DNA of 64,000 nt from Paraburkholderia franconis. Lineage in GTDB: Bacteria > Pseudomonadota > Gammaproteobacteria > Burkholderiales > Burkholderiaceae. Positions 1 to 9,462 of this stretch are shown here, piece after piece (within the stretch, counting starts at the first letter, position 1; each line of letters opens with the position of its first letter). The notes beneath the pieces were generated by a model. It did not search any database and was not told where the DNA came from. It saw only the letters and a program-made list of their open reading frames with translations. The translations under genes and the position numbers were made by a program. The stretch covers positions 124,001-188,000 of the forward strand of contig NZ_WHNP01000009.1 in assembly GCF_009362735.1 (NCBI RefSeq), given 5' to 3'.

Positions 1-68
1 ACGCGCCTTTTTCAACGGCGTTGCAGTCTGCATAATCGGTGCATCTCTTTGACATCACGGAGCAGCAC

Positions 69-674
69 ATGGGCAAAGTCGTTGTGATCGGCGCAACGGG
101 CACGCTGGGCCAGGCCGTCGCCGCCGCATTGAAAGCGCGTCACGAAGTGATCGAAGTGGGCGCGACGCGTGGCGTGCATCACGTCGACGGCACGGACCCG
201 GCGAGCATCGAACGGCTGTTTCAGGAAATCGGCAACGTCGATGCCGTGGTCACGGCGACGGGCAAAGTGCATTTCGGGCCCTTGTCCGAGATGACGGTCG
301 AGCAGTTCTGGATCGGCCTGCGCGACAAGCTGATGGGACAGATCAATTTCGTGCTCGCCGCGCAAAAGTACGTGAACGACGGCGGCTCGTTCACGCTGAC
401 GAGCGGCATTCTCGCCGACGAGCCGATCAGCCAGGGCGTCAGCGCGACCACGGTGAACCTCGCGCTCGAAGGCTTCGTGCGCGGCGCGGCGATCGAGCTG
501 CCGCGCGGCATCCGCATCAACGTCGTCAGCCCGACCGTGCTGACGGAGTCGATGGAAGGCTATGCGCCGTTCTTCCGCGGCTTCGAACCCGTCGACGCAA
601 GCAAGGCCGCGCTGGGCTATCTGCGCAGCGTCGAGGGTGCGCAGACGGGGCGGGTTTATCGCATCGGCTATTGA
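69..674 (+). CDS. Short-chain dehydrogenase/reductase, atypical
   Basis: About 201 residues, shorter than the usual 250 of classical SDRs. The N-terminus has a nucleotide-binding GATGTLGQ glycine motif. A Ser lies in a TSG stretch near residue 120, but the classical YxxxK catalytic pair is not seen: the equivalent stretch reads VNLALEG. The start at 69 (MGKVV) is preferred over an ATG at 39 because it places the Rossmann strand at the N-terminus, with a GGAG-like site just upstream. The gene converges on the ABC transporter genes on the other strand. The oxidoreductase fold is secure; the substrate is unknown. Confidence 0.8.
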   Translation: MGKVVVIGATGTLGQAVAAALKARHEVIEVGATRGVHHVDGTDPASIERLFQEIGNVDAVVTATGKVHFGPLSEMTVEQFWIGLRDKLMGQINFVLAAQKYVNDGGSFTLTSGILADEPISQGVSATTVNLALEGFVRGAAIELPRGIRINVVSPTVLTESMEGYAPFFRGFEPVDASKAALGYLRSVEGAQTGRVYRIGY

Positions 675-749
675 GCTTGGGCTATTGAACGCGGCCATCG
701 CGTCTGGGCCATCAAAGTTCGGCAAACGCGTACAAGCAAGCGGGCGCGC

Positions 750-1655
750 CTACGCCCGCTGCTCCTTGACGCGCGACACGATCTGCGTCGGGCTCACGAA
801 CTGCAGCGCGATCAACACCCAGATCAGCGTGATCGCCATATAAATCATCGCCATCGCGTCGATCGATTGCGGCGCGCGCACACCCGTCGAAAACACGGCG
901 TAATACAACGCGACGACGAGCGTTTGCGTCGACGGCCCCGCTGTGAAGAACGTCAACTCGAACATGCCGATCGTGCGCACCAGCACGAGCAGACCTGCGG
1001 CCAGCATGCCTGGCACCAGCAACGGCAGCAGCACGTAGCGGAAATAACGGAACGTGTTCGCGCCGAAAATGCGCGCCGCCGATTCCAGATTCGGGTCGAT
1101 CTGCTCGATGAACGGCGTCATCACGAGAATGACGAACGGCAGCGCGGGCACGAGGTTCGCGAGGATCACACCGGCAAGCGTGCCCGCGAGCCCGACCTTG
1201 TACATCACGGTGGCCATCGGAATGCCGTATGTGACGGGCGGCACCATCAGCGGCAGCAGGAACACGAGCATCGCGAAACGCTTGCCGCGAAACTGCACGC
1301 GCGCAAGCGCATACGCGGCAGGCACGCCGAGCAGGATGGACAGCAGCACCACCGCGCCGACCACTTCGACCGTCACCCACAGCACAGCCGCCAGCTGAAA
1401 GTCGCTCCACGCCTGCGCGTACCAGTGCAGCGTGAAGCCTTGCGGCAGCAGCGTACCGAACCAGCGCGTCGCGATCGAATTGACGGCGACCGTCGCAATC
1501 AGCAATACGATGTTCAGCAGAAAGAAAATCATCGCGCCCCAGACGAGCGCCTTGTACACGCGGTCGCGCAGACTGACGTGCGGTTTCATCGACTTCACCG
1601 TTTGCCCTTGCGGCGCGGCGGGCCACGGATGCGCGACTTGACGATCGGTTGCCAT
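750..1655 (-). CDS. ABC transporter permease, PotC-like
   Basis: Inner-membrane permease of 301 residues, with a long hydrophobic first helix and about six membrane segments. The EAA-type coupling loop (ESAARIFGAN, followed by the LPLLVPG segment) lies in the C-terminal half. It is the last gene of a four-gene transporter set on the minus strand. Its start overlaps the stop of the upstream permease by one base, so the two are translationally coupled. By family it resembles the PotC/PhnV permeases for spermidine, putrescine or 2-aminoethylphosphonate; the ligand here is not determined. Confidence 0.9.
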   Translation of the reverse strand: MATDRQVAHPWPAAPQGQTVKSMKPHVSLRDRVYKALVWGAMIFFLLNIVLLIATVAVNSIATRWFGTLLPQGFTLHWYAQAWSDFQLAAVLWVTVEVVGAVVLLSILLGVPAAYALARVQFRGKRFAMLVFLLPLMVPPVTYGIPMATVMYKVGLAGTLAGVILANLVPALPFVILVMTPFIEQIDPNLESAARIFGANTFRYFRYVLLPLLVPGMLAAGLLVLVRTIGMFELTFFTAGPSTQTLVVALYYAVFSTGVRAPQSIDAMAMIYMAITLIWVLIALQFVSPTQIVSRVKEQRA

Positions 1656-2542
1656 CAGCCCTTACCTCCCGTCGCCGGTCCGCTGTAGAAGAAGCGGCGC
1701 GCGCCCAGCATCGCGGCGACGATCACCAGTTGCACGAATCCCATCACGATCGCAATCGCCGAAGCGAGCGAGTAATCGTAGTTTTCGAACGCGGCCTCGG
1801 CAGCGGCGATCGACATCACGCGCGTCGGCCCGGCCGGCGCACCGAGCAGCACCGCCGACGGAAACACCGAAAACGCCTGCACGAACGACAGGCACGCGGC
1901 CATCGTCAGCCCCGGCACGAGCAGCGGCAGATAGATCTGCCGGAACTGTTGCCACGGATTCGCGCCGAGCGTCGCGGCGGCGCTCGCGAGCGTCGGATCG
2001 ATGCCCGTCACGTACGACAGCGTCAGCAGAAACGCGAACGGAAAGCCCGACACGATCAGCGAGATCAGCACGCCCCAGAAGTTGTGCGTGAGGCGCACTT
2101 CGTCGGCATAGAGATGCAGCCCTTGCAGCGCCTGCGGAAACCAGCCGTTCGGACCGAAGTATGTGAGCATGCCGTCGGCGATCAGCACAGTGCCGAGCGT
2201 GATGGGAATCACGAGCAGCGTCGTCACGAACTTCTGATACGGCGACGGACGGCGCAACGCGAACGCGACGGGCACCGATACGCCGACATTGATCAGCGTC
2301 GCGGGCACGGCGAGCTTCAACGTGACGAGGATGGTCGGCCACATCGACGTGTCGCTGAAGAACCTCGCGTAGTTCGCCCACATGCCGCCGCCTTCTATCG
2401 GACTGAACGACAGCGCAAGCCCATAGACGAACGGATAGACAAAGAGCGCAAGGATGAACAGCAAGGCCGGCGACACGAGCCACGCCTTGCCGTCGCGCGG
2501 CGCAGCGAGCGCTCGCGAGGCGGCGGACGTCACCGTGCTCAT
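1655..2542 (-). CDS. ABC transporter permease, PotB-like
   Basis: Membrane permease of 295 residues, with six predicted hydrophobic segments and an EAA loop (ASAAATLGAN, then LPLLVPGL). It pairs with the PotC-like permease to form the membrane channel. The start codon at 2542 overlaps the stop of the ATPase gene in an ATGA junction, which argues for a single operon and fixes the start. It is of the spermidine/putrescine family type; substrate unknown. Confidence 0.9.
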   Translation of the reverse strand: MSTVTSAASRALAAPRDGKAWLVSPALLFILALFVYPFVYGLALSFSPIEGGGMWANYARFFSDTSMWPTILVTLKLAVPATLINVGVSVPVAFALRRPSPYQKFVTTLLVIPITLGTVLIADGMLTYFGPNGWFPQALQGLHLYADEVRLTHNFWGVLISLIVSGFPFAFLLTLSYVTGIDPTLASAAATLGANPWQQFRQIYLPLLVPGLTMAACLSFVQAFSVFPSAVLLGAPAGPTRVMSIAAAEAAFENYDYSLASAIAIVMGFVQLVIVAAMLGARRFFYSGPATGGKG

Positions 2543-3618
2543 GACGGCTCTCCGTCGTAGACGAGCGTGCGCGCCGGCGGCACGCGCAGCGTGATGCGCT
2601 CGCCCTCGGTGAATTCGCCGGCGACGCGCGCCCACAGTTCGCCGAATGCACTCTTCACGCGAATCAGCGAATCGCGGCCGCCGTATTCGACGGTCGTCAC
2701 CTGCGCATCGAACGCGTTCTCCGCGCCGGGCGCGGCGCGCTCCATGTCCTCGGGCCGCAGTGCAACGGCAACGCGCTTGCTGCTGAAACCGTCCATCGCC
2801 GTGCCAACGAGGCGCACGCCGTTTGCCTCCACGGCCACGCCTTCGCCCTGCGTGCCTTCGAGCGTGAACGGCAGTACGTTGCGAAAGCCCATGAAGCGCG
2901 CGACGTGCAGATTCTTCGGACGTCCGTAGACCTCCTTCGGCGTCGCGACCTGCTGCACGACGCCCTCTCTCATCACGACAATGCGGTCGGCCATCGACAG
3001 CGCTTCGTCCTGATCGTGCGTCACATAAATGGTCGCGCGATCCAGTTGCGTATGAATGCGGCGAATCTCGGCGCGCATTTCGATGCGCAGCTTCGTGTCG
3101 AGATTCGACAGCGGCTCGTCCATCAGGATGAGCGGCGGCTCGATCACGATCGCACGCGCAATCGCGACGCGCTGCTGCTGGCCGCCCGACAGCTGGCCGG
3201 GCAGCTTTTTCTCGTGACCGACCAGTTGCACGAGTTGCAGCGCTTCTCGTGCGCGCTTCACCGTTTCCGCCTTCGCGACGCCGCGCATTTTCAGGCCGAA
3301 GCCGACGTTGTCGAGCACCGACATGTGCGGAAACAGCGCGTAGTTCTGGAACACCATGCCGAAGCCGCGCCTTTCGGGCGGCAGCACGTCAATGCGCTTC
3401 TCGTCGAGCCAGATGCCGCCGCCCGAGAGCGGCTGCAAGCCCGCGATGCAGTTAAGCGCCGTCGACTTGCCGCAGCCCGACGGCCCCAGCAATGCGATGA
3501 ATTCGCCGCGGCGGATATTCAGATCGAGCCCCTGTAACGCGGCTACCGGCTGTCCTTCGGTATTAACGAAATTGCGGCAGACGGACTCGAGACGCAATTG
3601 CTCAAATTGATGCTTCAT
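2539..3618 (-). CDS. ABC transporter ATP-binding protein, PotA-like
   Basis: Cytoplasmic ATPase of 359 residues. It shows Walker A (GPSGCGKST), the ABC signature (LSGGQQQR), Walker B (ILMDEP) and the H-loop (THDQDEA). A C-terminal TOBE-type regulatory domain follows (residues about 280-355). The start at 3618 (MKHQFEQL) was chosen because it leaves a normal N-terminus; an upstream in-frame ATG at 3720 would add an arginine-rich tail with no counterpart in the family. It lies between the binding-protein gene and the two permeases. Confidence 0.93.
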   Translation of the reverse strand: MKHQFEQLRLESVCRNFVNTEGQPVAALQGLDLNIRRGEFIALLGPSGCGKSTALNCIAGLQPLSGGGIWLDEKRIDVLPPERRGFGMVFQNYALFPHMSVLDNVGFGLKMRGVAKAETVKRAREALQLVQLVGHEKKLPGQLSGGQQQRVAIARAIVIEPPLILMDEPLSNLDTKLRIEMRAEIRRIHTQLDRATIYVTHDQDEALSMADRIVVMREGVVQQVATPKEVYGRPKNLHVARFMGFRNVLPFTLEGTQGEGVAVEANGVRLVGTAMDGFSSKRVAVALRPEDMERAAPGAENAFDAQVTTVEYGGRDSLIRVKSAFGELWARVAGEFTEGERITLRVPPARTLVYDGEPS

Positions 3619-3774
3619 GGTCGCTTCCCTACGATGTTGCATGGCGGTGCCGCGAAGCACCGTCTGCTCGCGGCCTGCCGTCACAATCGCCAATGCGCGC
3701 ACGACGCGCACAACATGCACGATAGGCGCGCACCGGCTGTTCCGCCTGACGCGGTGACGGTTGCGCTTAGGGTC

Positions 3775-4953
3775 TTATTTCGTCTTCTGCGCGCCGACCT
3801 CTCGGTCCCACTTCTGGAACGCCGCCACCATCGCCGCCGCGCTCAACGGCAGAACGTGCGGACGATCGGCAAGCAGCTTCGCGTATTCCGGACGGCCGAA
3901 TTTCTTGAGCACTTCCTGGCTGTGCTCCGGCGCCTGCGCTTCCGTCAAGCCCTTGATGGCCGGGCCCGGATAGAAGTAGCCGTCGTCATAGGTCATCGCC
4001 TGCTGCGCGGGCTCCAGCATGAAGTTCATCAGCTTGTAGAGCACGTCGAGCTTTTCCTTCGGCACGCCCTTGGGAATCACCATGTAGTGCGCGTCGTTCA
4101 CCCACGTCATGTTGTCGAACGCCTGCACCTTGAACTCGGCCGGCACGATGCCGAGCGCGCGCGGGTTGATGTCCCAACCCGTCACCGTGACCGTCATGTC
4201 GCGCGTGCCCTCGCCCAGCTCCTTCATCACGGCCGACGTGCCGCCCGGATAGTAAGGAATGCAGTCGTTCAACTGCTTGAGGAACGCCCACGTCTTGTCC
4301 CAGCCGTTGACGGGATCTTTCGGGTCTTTATCGCCGAGCACATACGGCAAACCCATCAGGAACGTGCGGCCCGGGCCGGAATTTGCCGGACGCGCGTAGA
4401 TCAGCTTGTTCGGATGCGCCTTGCACCACTGGAGCAGCTGCTCGGGCGTCTTCGGCGGATCGCTGACCTTCGCGGGGTTGTATTCGATCAGCGGGCCAGC
4501 CGGCATGTACGCGACTTCGACGCCGAAGCCTTGCGCGATGTCCTGCATCTTGCGCGGACCCGGCGCGTACTTGTCGAGCACACCGGGCAGCGCAGCGTTC
4601 TGGTTGGGCAGCAGCTTGATCCACAGGTTCTGTTCGATGCCGGCTGCGAGCGCATCGGTGCCCGTCAGCACGAGATCGATGTCCGAGCGGCCAGCTGCCT
4701 GCATCGCCTTGATCTTGCCGGGCAATTGCGGCGCGGGCGCGTTCGTGTATGTGATGTTGGAGACGAGATTCGGGTATTTGGCCTTGAAGGCTTCGAAACC
4801 TTTTTGCGTCAATTGAAGATCGCCGGCCACGTCGACGATGTTGAGCGTGACGGCATCGGCCGCTCGCGCCGTTTGTGTGAACCCTGCGACTGCCGCGCCG
4901 ACAGCCACGCACAGACCTGCCAACCTCACTGACACCCTGCCAGAAAAAGTCAT
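3775..4953 (-). CDS. Periplasmic substrate-binding protein, spermidine/putrescine type
   Basis: Protein of 392 residues with a clear Sec signal peptide (hydrophobic stretch ending in TARA-A, residues 1-32). The mature part is a two-lobed extracellular solute-binding protein of the family that serves PotABC-like importers. It is the first gene of the transporter set and is followed by ATPase and two permeases on the same strand. Downstream on the chromosome lie sugar-acid type catabolic genes on the same strand, so the ligand may be an organic acid or lactone rather than a polyamine; this is inference. Confidence 0.88.
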   Translation of the reverse strand: MTFSGRVSVRLAGLCVAVGAAVAGFTQTARAADAVTLNIVDVAGDLQLTQKGFEAFKAKYPNLVSNITYTNAPAPQLPGKIKAMQAAGRSDIDLVLTGTDALAAGIEQNLWIKLLPNQNAALPGVLDKYAPGPRKMQDIAQGFGVEVAYMPAGPLIEYNPAKVSDPPKTPEQLLQWCKAHPNKLIYARPANSGPGRTFLMGLPYVLGDKDPKDPVNGWDKTWAFLKQLNDCIPYYPGGTSAVMKELGEGTRDMTVTVTGWDINPRALGIVPAEFKVQAFDNMTWVNDAHYMVIPKGVPKEKLDVLYKLMNFMLEPAQQAMTYDDGYFYPGPAIKGLTEAQAPEHSQEVLKKFGRPEYAKLLADRPHVLPLSAAAMVAAFQKWDREVGAQKTK

Positions 4954-5242
4954 TTCGTCTCCTCGCCTCTTGGTATCGAACGTCCGCCGACCAGGATGCG
5001 GCGGTGACGCTACGGGCTGCTAGCCAGTGAAACATAACGAAGGCGCGGGCATGATGTCAAGCAAATTCTACCCAGACCCGTTCGTCGCAAAGCAGGCTTA
5101 CAGAACCTTCAAATCCTTTTGTGGCAACGATTTCAGCGGGATTAGCAAGCCTGGCCGTTCGTCATAGGGAGAACACTGACACATTACTTGTTAGGCAACT
5201 TTGAACAATCGGCCAGTCGTCGTGCCGGACGCACCGGATGAG

Positions 5243-6187
5243 TCAGCCGCCGCGCACGCCTTGCGCGTTCACGTACAGCGAATAGAGACCGTGGCTTGCG
5301 GCCATGAAGAGCCGGTTGCGATGCCGGCCGCCGAAGCACACGTTCGCGCAGCGTTCCGGCAGTGCGATGTGCCCGAGCGCTTCGCCTTGCGGCGAGAACA
5401 CGCGCACGCCGTCGAGTTCGTCGGTGCCCATGCCCCAGCCGCACCACAGGTTGCCGTGGATGTCGACGCGAAAGCCATCCGGCGTGCCTTGCTGCGCGTC
5501 GATCAGCACGCGGTTGTTCGCGAGCGAGCGGCCGTCGCCGGCGACATCGAACGCGCGGATCGTGCGCGGCTTCGAGCGCGACTCGACGATGTACAGCACC
5601 GATTCGTCTGGCGAGAACGCGAGCCCGTTCGGCCCGATCACTTCGTCGCAGACCATCGTCACTTCGCCCGTCTGGCCGTCGACGCGATACACGTTCTGCG
5701 GCAACTCGGCTTCCTGCTTTTCGCCTTCGTAGAAACTGTCGATGCCGAACGACGGATCGGTAAACCAGATCGAGCCGTCCGATTTCACGACCACATCGTT
5801 CGGCGAGTTGAAGCGCTTGCCCTGGTAGCGCTCGGCGATCACCGTGATCGAGCCGTCGTATTCGGTGCGCGTGACGCGGCGCGTCAGATGCTCGCAGGTG
5901 ACGAGCCGCCCCTCGCGGTCGCGCGTGTTGCCGTTCGCGTTGTTCGACGGCCGGCGAAACGGCGTGACCGCGCCCGTCTCTTCGTCCCAGCGGAGGATGC
6001 GGTTGTTCGGAATGTCGCTCCACAGGACGTAACGGCCGTCGCCGAACCACACGGGCCCTTCCGACCAGCGCGCGCCCTGGTACAGGCACTCGACAGAAGC
6101 CGATGCGAGGCGCAACGCGTCGAAGCGGGGATCGAAACTGCGGATGGAAGGATCGGGATAGCGTCGGTGATTGGCGGGTTCGGTCAT
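5243..6187 (-). CDS. SMP-30/gluconolactonase family lactonase
   Basis: Protein of 314 residues with a six-bladed beta-propeller signature: EGPVWFGDGRY near residue 40, SPNDVVVKSDGSIWFTDP in the middle, and GPNGLAFSPD and DIHGNLWCGW later. These carry the metal-binding Glu, Asn and Asp residues of SMP-30 lactonases, which open sugar lactones to acids. No signal peptide is seen. It sits beside an alpha-ketoglutarate-semialdehyde dehydrogenase and a DapA-like lyase, which together suggest a non-phosphorylative sugar or sugar-acid route. No sugar-acid dehydratase is present in the window. Confidence 0.9.
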   Translation of the reverse strand: MTEPANHRRYPDPSIRSFDPRFDALRLASASVECLYQGARWSEGPVWFGDGRYVLWSDIPNNRILRWDEETGAVTPFRRPSNNANGNTRDREGRLVTCEHLTRRVTRTEYDGSITVIAERYQGKRFNSPNDVVVKSDGSIWFTDPSFGIDSFYEGEKQEAELPQNVYRVDGQTGEVTMVCDEVIGPNGLAFSPDESVLYIVESRSKPRTIRAFDVAGDGRSLANNRVLIDAQQGTPDGFRVDIHGNLWCGWGMGTDELDGVRVFSPQGEALGHIALPERCANVCFGGRHRNRLFMAASHGLYSLYVNAQGVRGG

Positions 6188-6203
6188 GGCGCTGTCGGTG
6201 CGA

Positions 6204-6237
6204 ATACCGGGCGTCGAATGGAATCGACGCCCGGTAT
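6204..6237 (-). promoter_or_regulatory. Perfect 14-bp inverted repeat between two genes
   Basis: ATACCGGGCGTCGA at 6204-6217 and its exact reverse complement at 6224-6237 are separated by six bases. The hairpin lies in the 105-base gap between the aldehyde dehydrogenase stop and the lactonase start, both read on the minus strand. No run of T follows, so it is more likely an mRNA-stabilising or attenuating hairpin than a full intrinsic terminator. Confidence 0.6.
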
Positions 6238-6292
6238 CCGGCGGTCTTTGCGAGTTGATTGTTGTTAGATGCGGCCGCGCTTGATCTTGCGC

Positions 6293-7873
6293 TTACGCTT
6301 GCGCAGGCTTGCCGTCGCGCAGACGCCAGAGCTTCAGCGGATTCTCATCGCGCAGCGATTGCGGCAGCAGATCGACGGGCAAGTCCTGGTAGCAGACGGG
6401 ACGCAGGAAGCGCTCGATGGCCGTTGCACCAACCGACGTCGCGCGCGAATCGGACGTCGCCGGATAGGGGCCGCCATGCACCATCGCGTACGACACCTCG
6501 ACGCCCGTCGGGAAGCCGTTCGCCAGAATGCGGCCGGCCTTGCGCTCGAGCGTCGGCAGCAGTTGACGCGCGATGTCGTAGTCGTCGGCTTCGAGGTGCA
6601 GCGTCGCCGTCAACTGCCCTTCCAGATATTCGGCCACCTTGACCATTTCTTCGATGTCCGTGCAGGTGACGATCAGCGATGTCGGCCCGAAGATCTCGTC
6701 CTCCAGTTCGGTGGACGCGAGGAAGTGCATCGCTTCCGTCTGGAACAGCGCGGGCAACGCCGCGCATGTCGCATCCGACGACGTGCCGCGCGCAATGCTC
6801 TGCACGCCGCGCTGCTCGGTGCGATGCGTGACACCGTCCTGGTACGCGTTCGCGATGCCCGGCGTCAGCATGGTCTGCGCGCTCTTCTGCGCGAGCGCCT
6901 TCGAGGCGGCGTCGATGAATCCCTTCTTGTGCGGGCCTTCGAGAAGCAGCACGAGACCGGGGTTCGTGCAGAACTGGCCGACGCCGAGCGTCACCGATTC
7001 GACGAAGCCCGTCGCGATCTGCTCCGCGCGCTTCGCGAGCGCGCCGGGCAGCACGAACATCGGATTGATGCTGCTCATCTCGGCGAACACGGGAATCGGC
7101 TCGCGGCGCTTCTGCGCGAGGTTCACGAGCGCGAGGCCGCCGCTTCGCGAGCCCGTGAAGCCGACCGACCTGATCGCGGGATGCTGGACGAGCGCCTCGC
7201 CGATCTCGTTGCCCGCGCCGATCACGAGCGAGAACACGCCTTCGTGCAGGCCGCAATCGGCGACAGCTTTCTGGATCGCGCGGCCGACCAGCTCGGACGT
7301 GCCGAGATGCGCCGGATGCGCCTTCACGACGACGGGGCAACCCGCCGCGAACGCCGACGCCGTGTCGCCGCCCGCCACGGAAAACGCGAGCGGAAAATTG
7401 CTCGCGCCGAATACGGCGACGGGGCCCACGGGAATCTTCTGCATGCGCAAGTCGGGGCGCGGCAGCGGCTTGCGATCCGGCTGCGCGGAATCGAGCGTCG
7501 CGGTCAGCCAGCGGCCCTCGCGCACCAGCGATGCGAACAGCTTCAGTTGCCCGACCGTGCGCGCGCGCTCGCCTTCGAGCCGCGCCTTCGGCAGCGCGGA
7601 TTCGGCCTGCGCGCGCTCGATCAGCGCGTCGCCGAGCCCGAGAATGTTTTCCGCGATCGTCTCGATGAAATGGGCGCGCACTTCGAGCGACGTTTGACGA
7701 TACGGGTCGAACGCAAGCGCGGCCAGCGCGCATGCGCGGTCTACGTCGACCGTGCCGCCCGCGCCGAACTCGGGTTCGATTTCCATGTTGCGCGCCGGGT
7801 CGAACGCGCGCAGCGTGCCTTTGGTGCCGCGCACCGCCGACCCGCCGATCAGCATGTCACCGGTAATCTGCAT
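6293..7873 (-). CDS. Alpha-ketoglutarate-semialdehyde dehydrogenase (NADP+), ALDH family
   Basis: Protein of 526 residues, the usual length for this ALDH subfamily. It oxidises 2,5-dioxopentanoate to 2-oxoglutarate, the final step of L-arabinose, D-glucarate and hydroxyproline degradation. The catalytic base is in FAEMSSINP and the catalytic Cys in GQFCTNPG. The cofactor strand is VVVKAHPAH. It follows the DapA-like lyase gene on the same strand, with a short gap that fits one transcription unit. The family assignment is firm; which upstream substrate feeds it is not shown. Confidence 0.92.
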   Translation of the reverse strand: MQITGDMLIGGSAVRGTKGTLRAFDPARNMEIEPEFGAGGTVDVDRACALAALAFDPYRQTSLEVRAHFIETIAENILGLGDALIERAQAESALPKARLEGERARTVGQLKLFASLVREGRWLTATLDSAQPDRKPLPRPDLRMQKIPVGPVAVFGASNFPLAFSVAGGDTASAFAAGCPVVVKAHPAHLGTSELVGRAIQKAVADCGLHEGVFSLVIGAGNEIGEALVQHPAIRSVGFTGSRSGGLALVNLAQKRREPIPVFAEMSSINPMFVLPGALAKRAEQIATGFVESVTLGVGQFCTNPGLVLLLEGPHKKGFIDAASKALAQKSAQTMLTPGIANAYQDGVTHRTEQRGVQSIARGTSSDATCAALPALFQTEAMHFLASTELEDEIFGPTSLIVTCTDIEEMVKVAEYLEGQLTATLHLEADDYDIARQLLPTLERKAGRILANGFPTGVEVSYAMVHGGPYPATSDSRATSVGATAIERFLRPVCYQDLPVDLLPQSLRDENPLKLWRLRDGKPAQA

Positions 7874-7953
7874 GTCCAGCTCCTGTCGATGGCCGCGCGA
7901 CGCGGATCATGTCGCATCGCGCGGCCTGGAATCCAAATAGTGGGTGTGCGACG

Positions 7954-8914
7954 TCATGAATGGGCGGACGATTCCGCGAGTCGCCGCTCGAAGTCGAGCA
8001 AGGCCAGCGTCGCACCTTCGATCTTCGCATGATGTTCGGGCGGCGTCGAACTCAGCAACGGCAGAATTGGCCCCATGTCCGCGAGCTTCGACAACGTCAC
8101 CGCGTCGTGCAGCGCGTATCAGCGAGATCTCGTCGCGCAGGGTTTCGAGCGGCATAAAAGCGTCGTAAAGACGCTGTGCTTCGCCGTCGTCATCTGCCGC
8201 TGTGTTGGTGTTGTTCGCCTTCGCCGCGCGCAGCAAGGCCATCACCGCATGCGGCGCGATGCAGCCCGAGCCCGTCGCCCATGCGGCGAGACCGAATTGC
8301 CGCACATGCGCGAGCGCCGGCCGCTCGCCCATTCCTGAAATCACCTTCGACGGACTCACGTTTTGCAGCAGCCGGCGAAGGTAGTCGTCACGTGATGGAT
8401 CGTCGCGCACGGTCGCGTACTTCACAGCAATGAGCGTGCCGCGGTCGACGAGCCGCGCGAGCGTATCGACGCTCACGTAGTTCTCGCTCTTGATGTATAG
8501 CGTGAGCGGAATGCCAGCGGTGTCGGCGATACGCGTGAGCCCCGCCTCGACGCCTTCGGACGTCGTGAAGCCCGTCAAGGGCAAGACCATCGCGGTTCGG
8601 TACGGTGTCTGCGCGAGAATGCGCGCCTGGTCGAGCATCTTCCCGTAGTCGGGGCCGATGGCGGGAATTACACGTGTTGCGGGGCTAGCGAGCGCCGCGA
8701 GCATGTCCAGCAACTCGCGATACTCGCTGACGGCAACGTGATACAGGTTCGCATTGCCGCCGTAGAGAAGCGTGCGAACCCCGCCCGCCTCGATGTGACG
8801 GATCAGCTTTCGGTTTCCATCCGGATCGAGCGTCAGGTCGGCGCGGCGCGCAAGCGGCGGAACCGCCATGACACTGGCGGAGAACTCGCTTTCGGAAATA
8901 GGGGACACGTTCAT
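7954..8914 (-). pseudogene. Dihydrodipicolinate synthase/KDG aldolase family lyase, frameshifted near the 3' end
   Basis: A DapA-superfamily TIM-barrel lyase. The Schiff-base Lys is in LIAVKYATVRD, and the usual GTTGE loop is replaced by YGGNANLYH. The frame is normal from the ATG at 8914 to about 8114 (ending DEISLIR). It then runs into an unrelated arginine-rich tail ending at 7907. Moving to the next frame at about 8112 restores a natural C-terminus (LHDAVTLSKLADMGP, later LDFERRLAESSAHS) with a stop at 7954-7956. The simplest event is loss of two bases in a CGCGCG run. It is either a recent mutation or an assembly error. Neighbours suggest it produces alpha-ketoglutarate semialdehyde. Confidence 0.75.
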
Positions 8915-9462
8915 GGGGCGGCTCGCAGCAGAGACGATCACCCGGGCAACTTAGCATTGCGTCGCCAATGTTGTCAAACAACTTTCGGCCGCGCGGCGCG
9001 CTGCGCATCGCGCCTGGAAACGAGTTTCATCGTACGATTAAAGGCTCGCACGCCGCGATCCATGCGTCGATTTCGAGAAATTCTGGTATGACAACGCCTC
9101 GAAAATCACGGCCCCGTTTGATTCAAACGTTTTGCAATCTATTCCGATTTAGAGATCCTGCGTATTTAGTACCGATTCGATAATGTGCAAACGCCTTTCA
9201 AATGACGCACTTTAAAGAACGGCTGTTTTCCACGCCAGGAGCGGATTCCGCCACTTAATGCACTATTTCGCCAAGCCGGTTTAATTGCCTGCCTCGACAA
9301 GTCGCTCTTTGAGCGGAAATAGAAAAAACTCGAAATCGGCTATCGCCATTTCGCATTAAAAAGCCAATAATGGTGATAAATTGATGTACACCAACATCAT
9401 GAGTATCCGCAGCATCGGCATGGCCACAGCCCGCTCCGCTGCGAACCTCGAGAGAAAGCACC
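8915..9462. other. Intergenic region upstream of braR
   Basis: No coding sequence is recognised in this 548-base gap. Its right part (about 9090-9400) is markedly AT-rich compared with the flanks, as expected for a promoter region. It holds a perfect palindrome CGTTTGA-T-TCAAACG at 9115-9129, a possible operator. A weaker TGATG-N8-CATCA repeat lies about 80 bases before braR. Confidence 0.5.

Noticed and set aside
3598..4932. A 444-residue plus-strand frame opposite the substrate-binding protein gene
   Set aside because: The minus-strand frame has a signal peptide and clear family motifs; the plus-strand product has no domain pattern.
6269..8032. A 587-residue open frame on the plus strand opposite the semialdehyde dehydrogenase gene
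   Set aside because: It is arginine- and histidine-rich, antisense to a conserved ALDH gene, and a common artefact of high-GC codon use.
5243..8914. A complete L-arabinose or D-xylose oxidative pathway
   Set aside because: Lactonase and semialdehyde dehydrogenase fit, but no sugar dehydrogenase or sugar-acid dehydratase is in the window and the transporter is of polyamine type.
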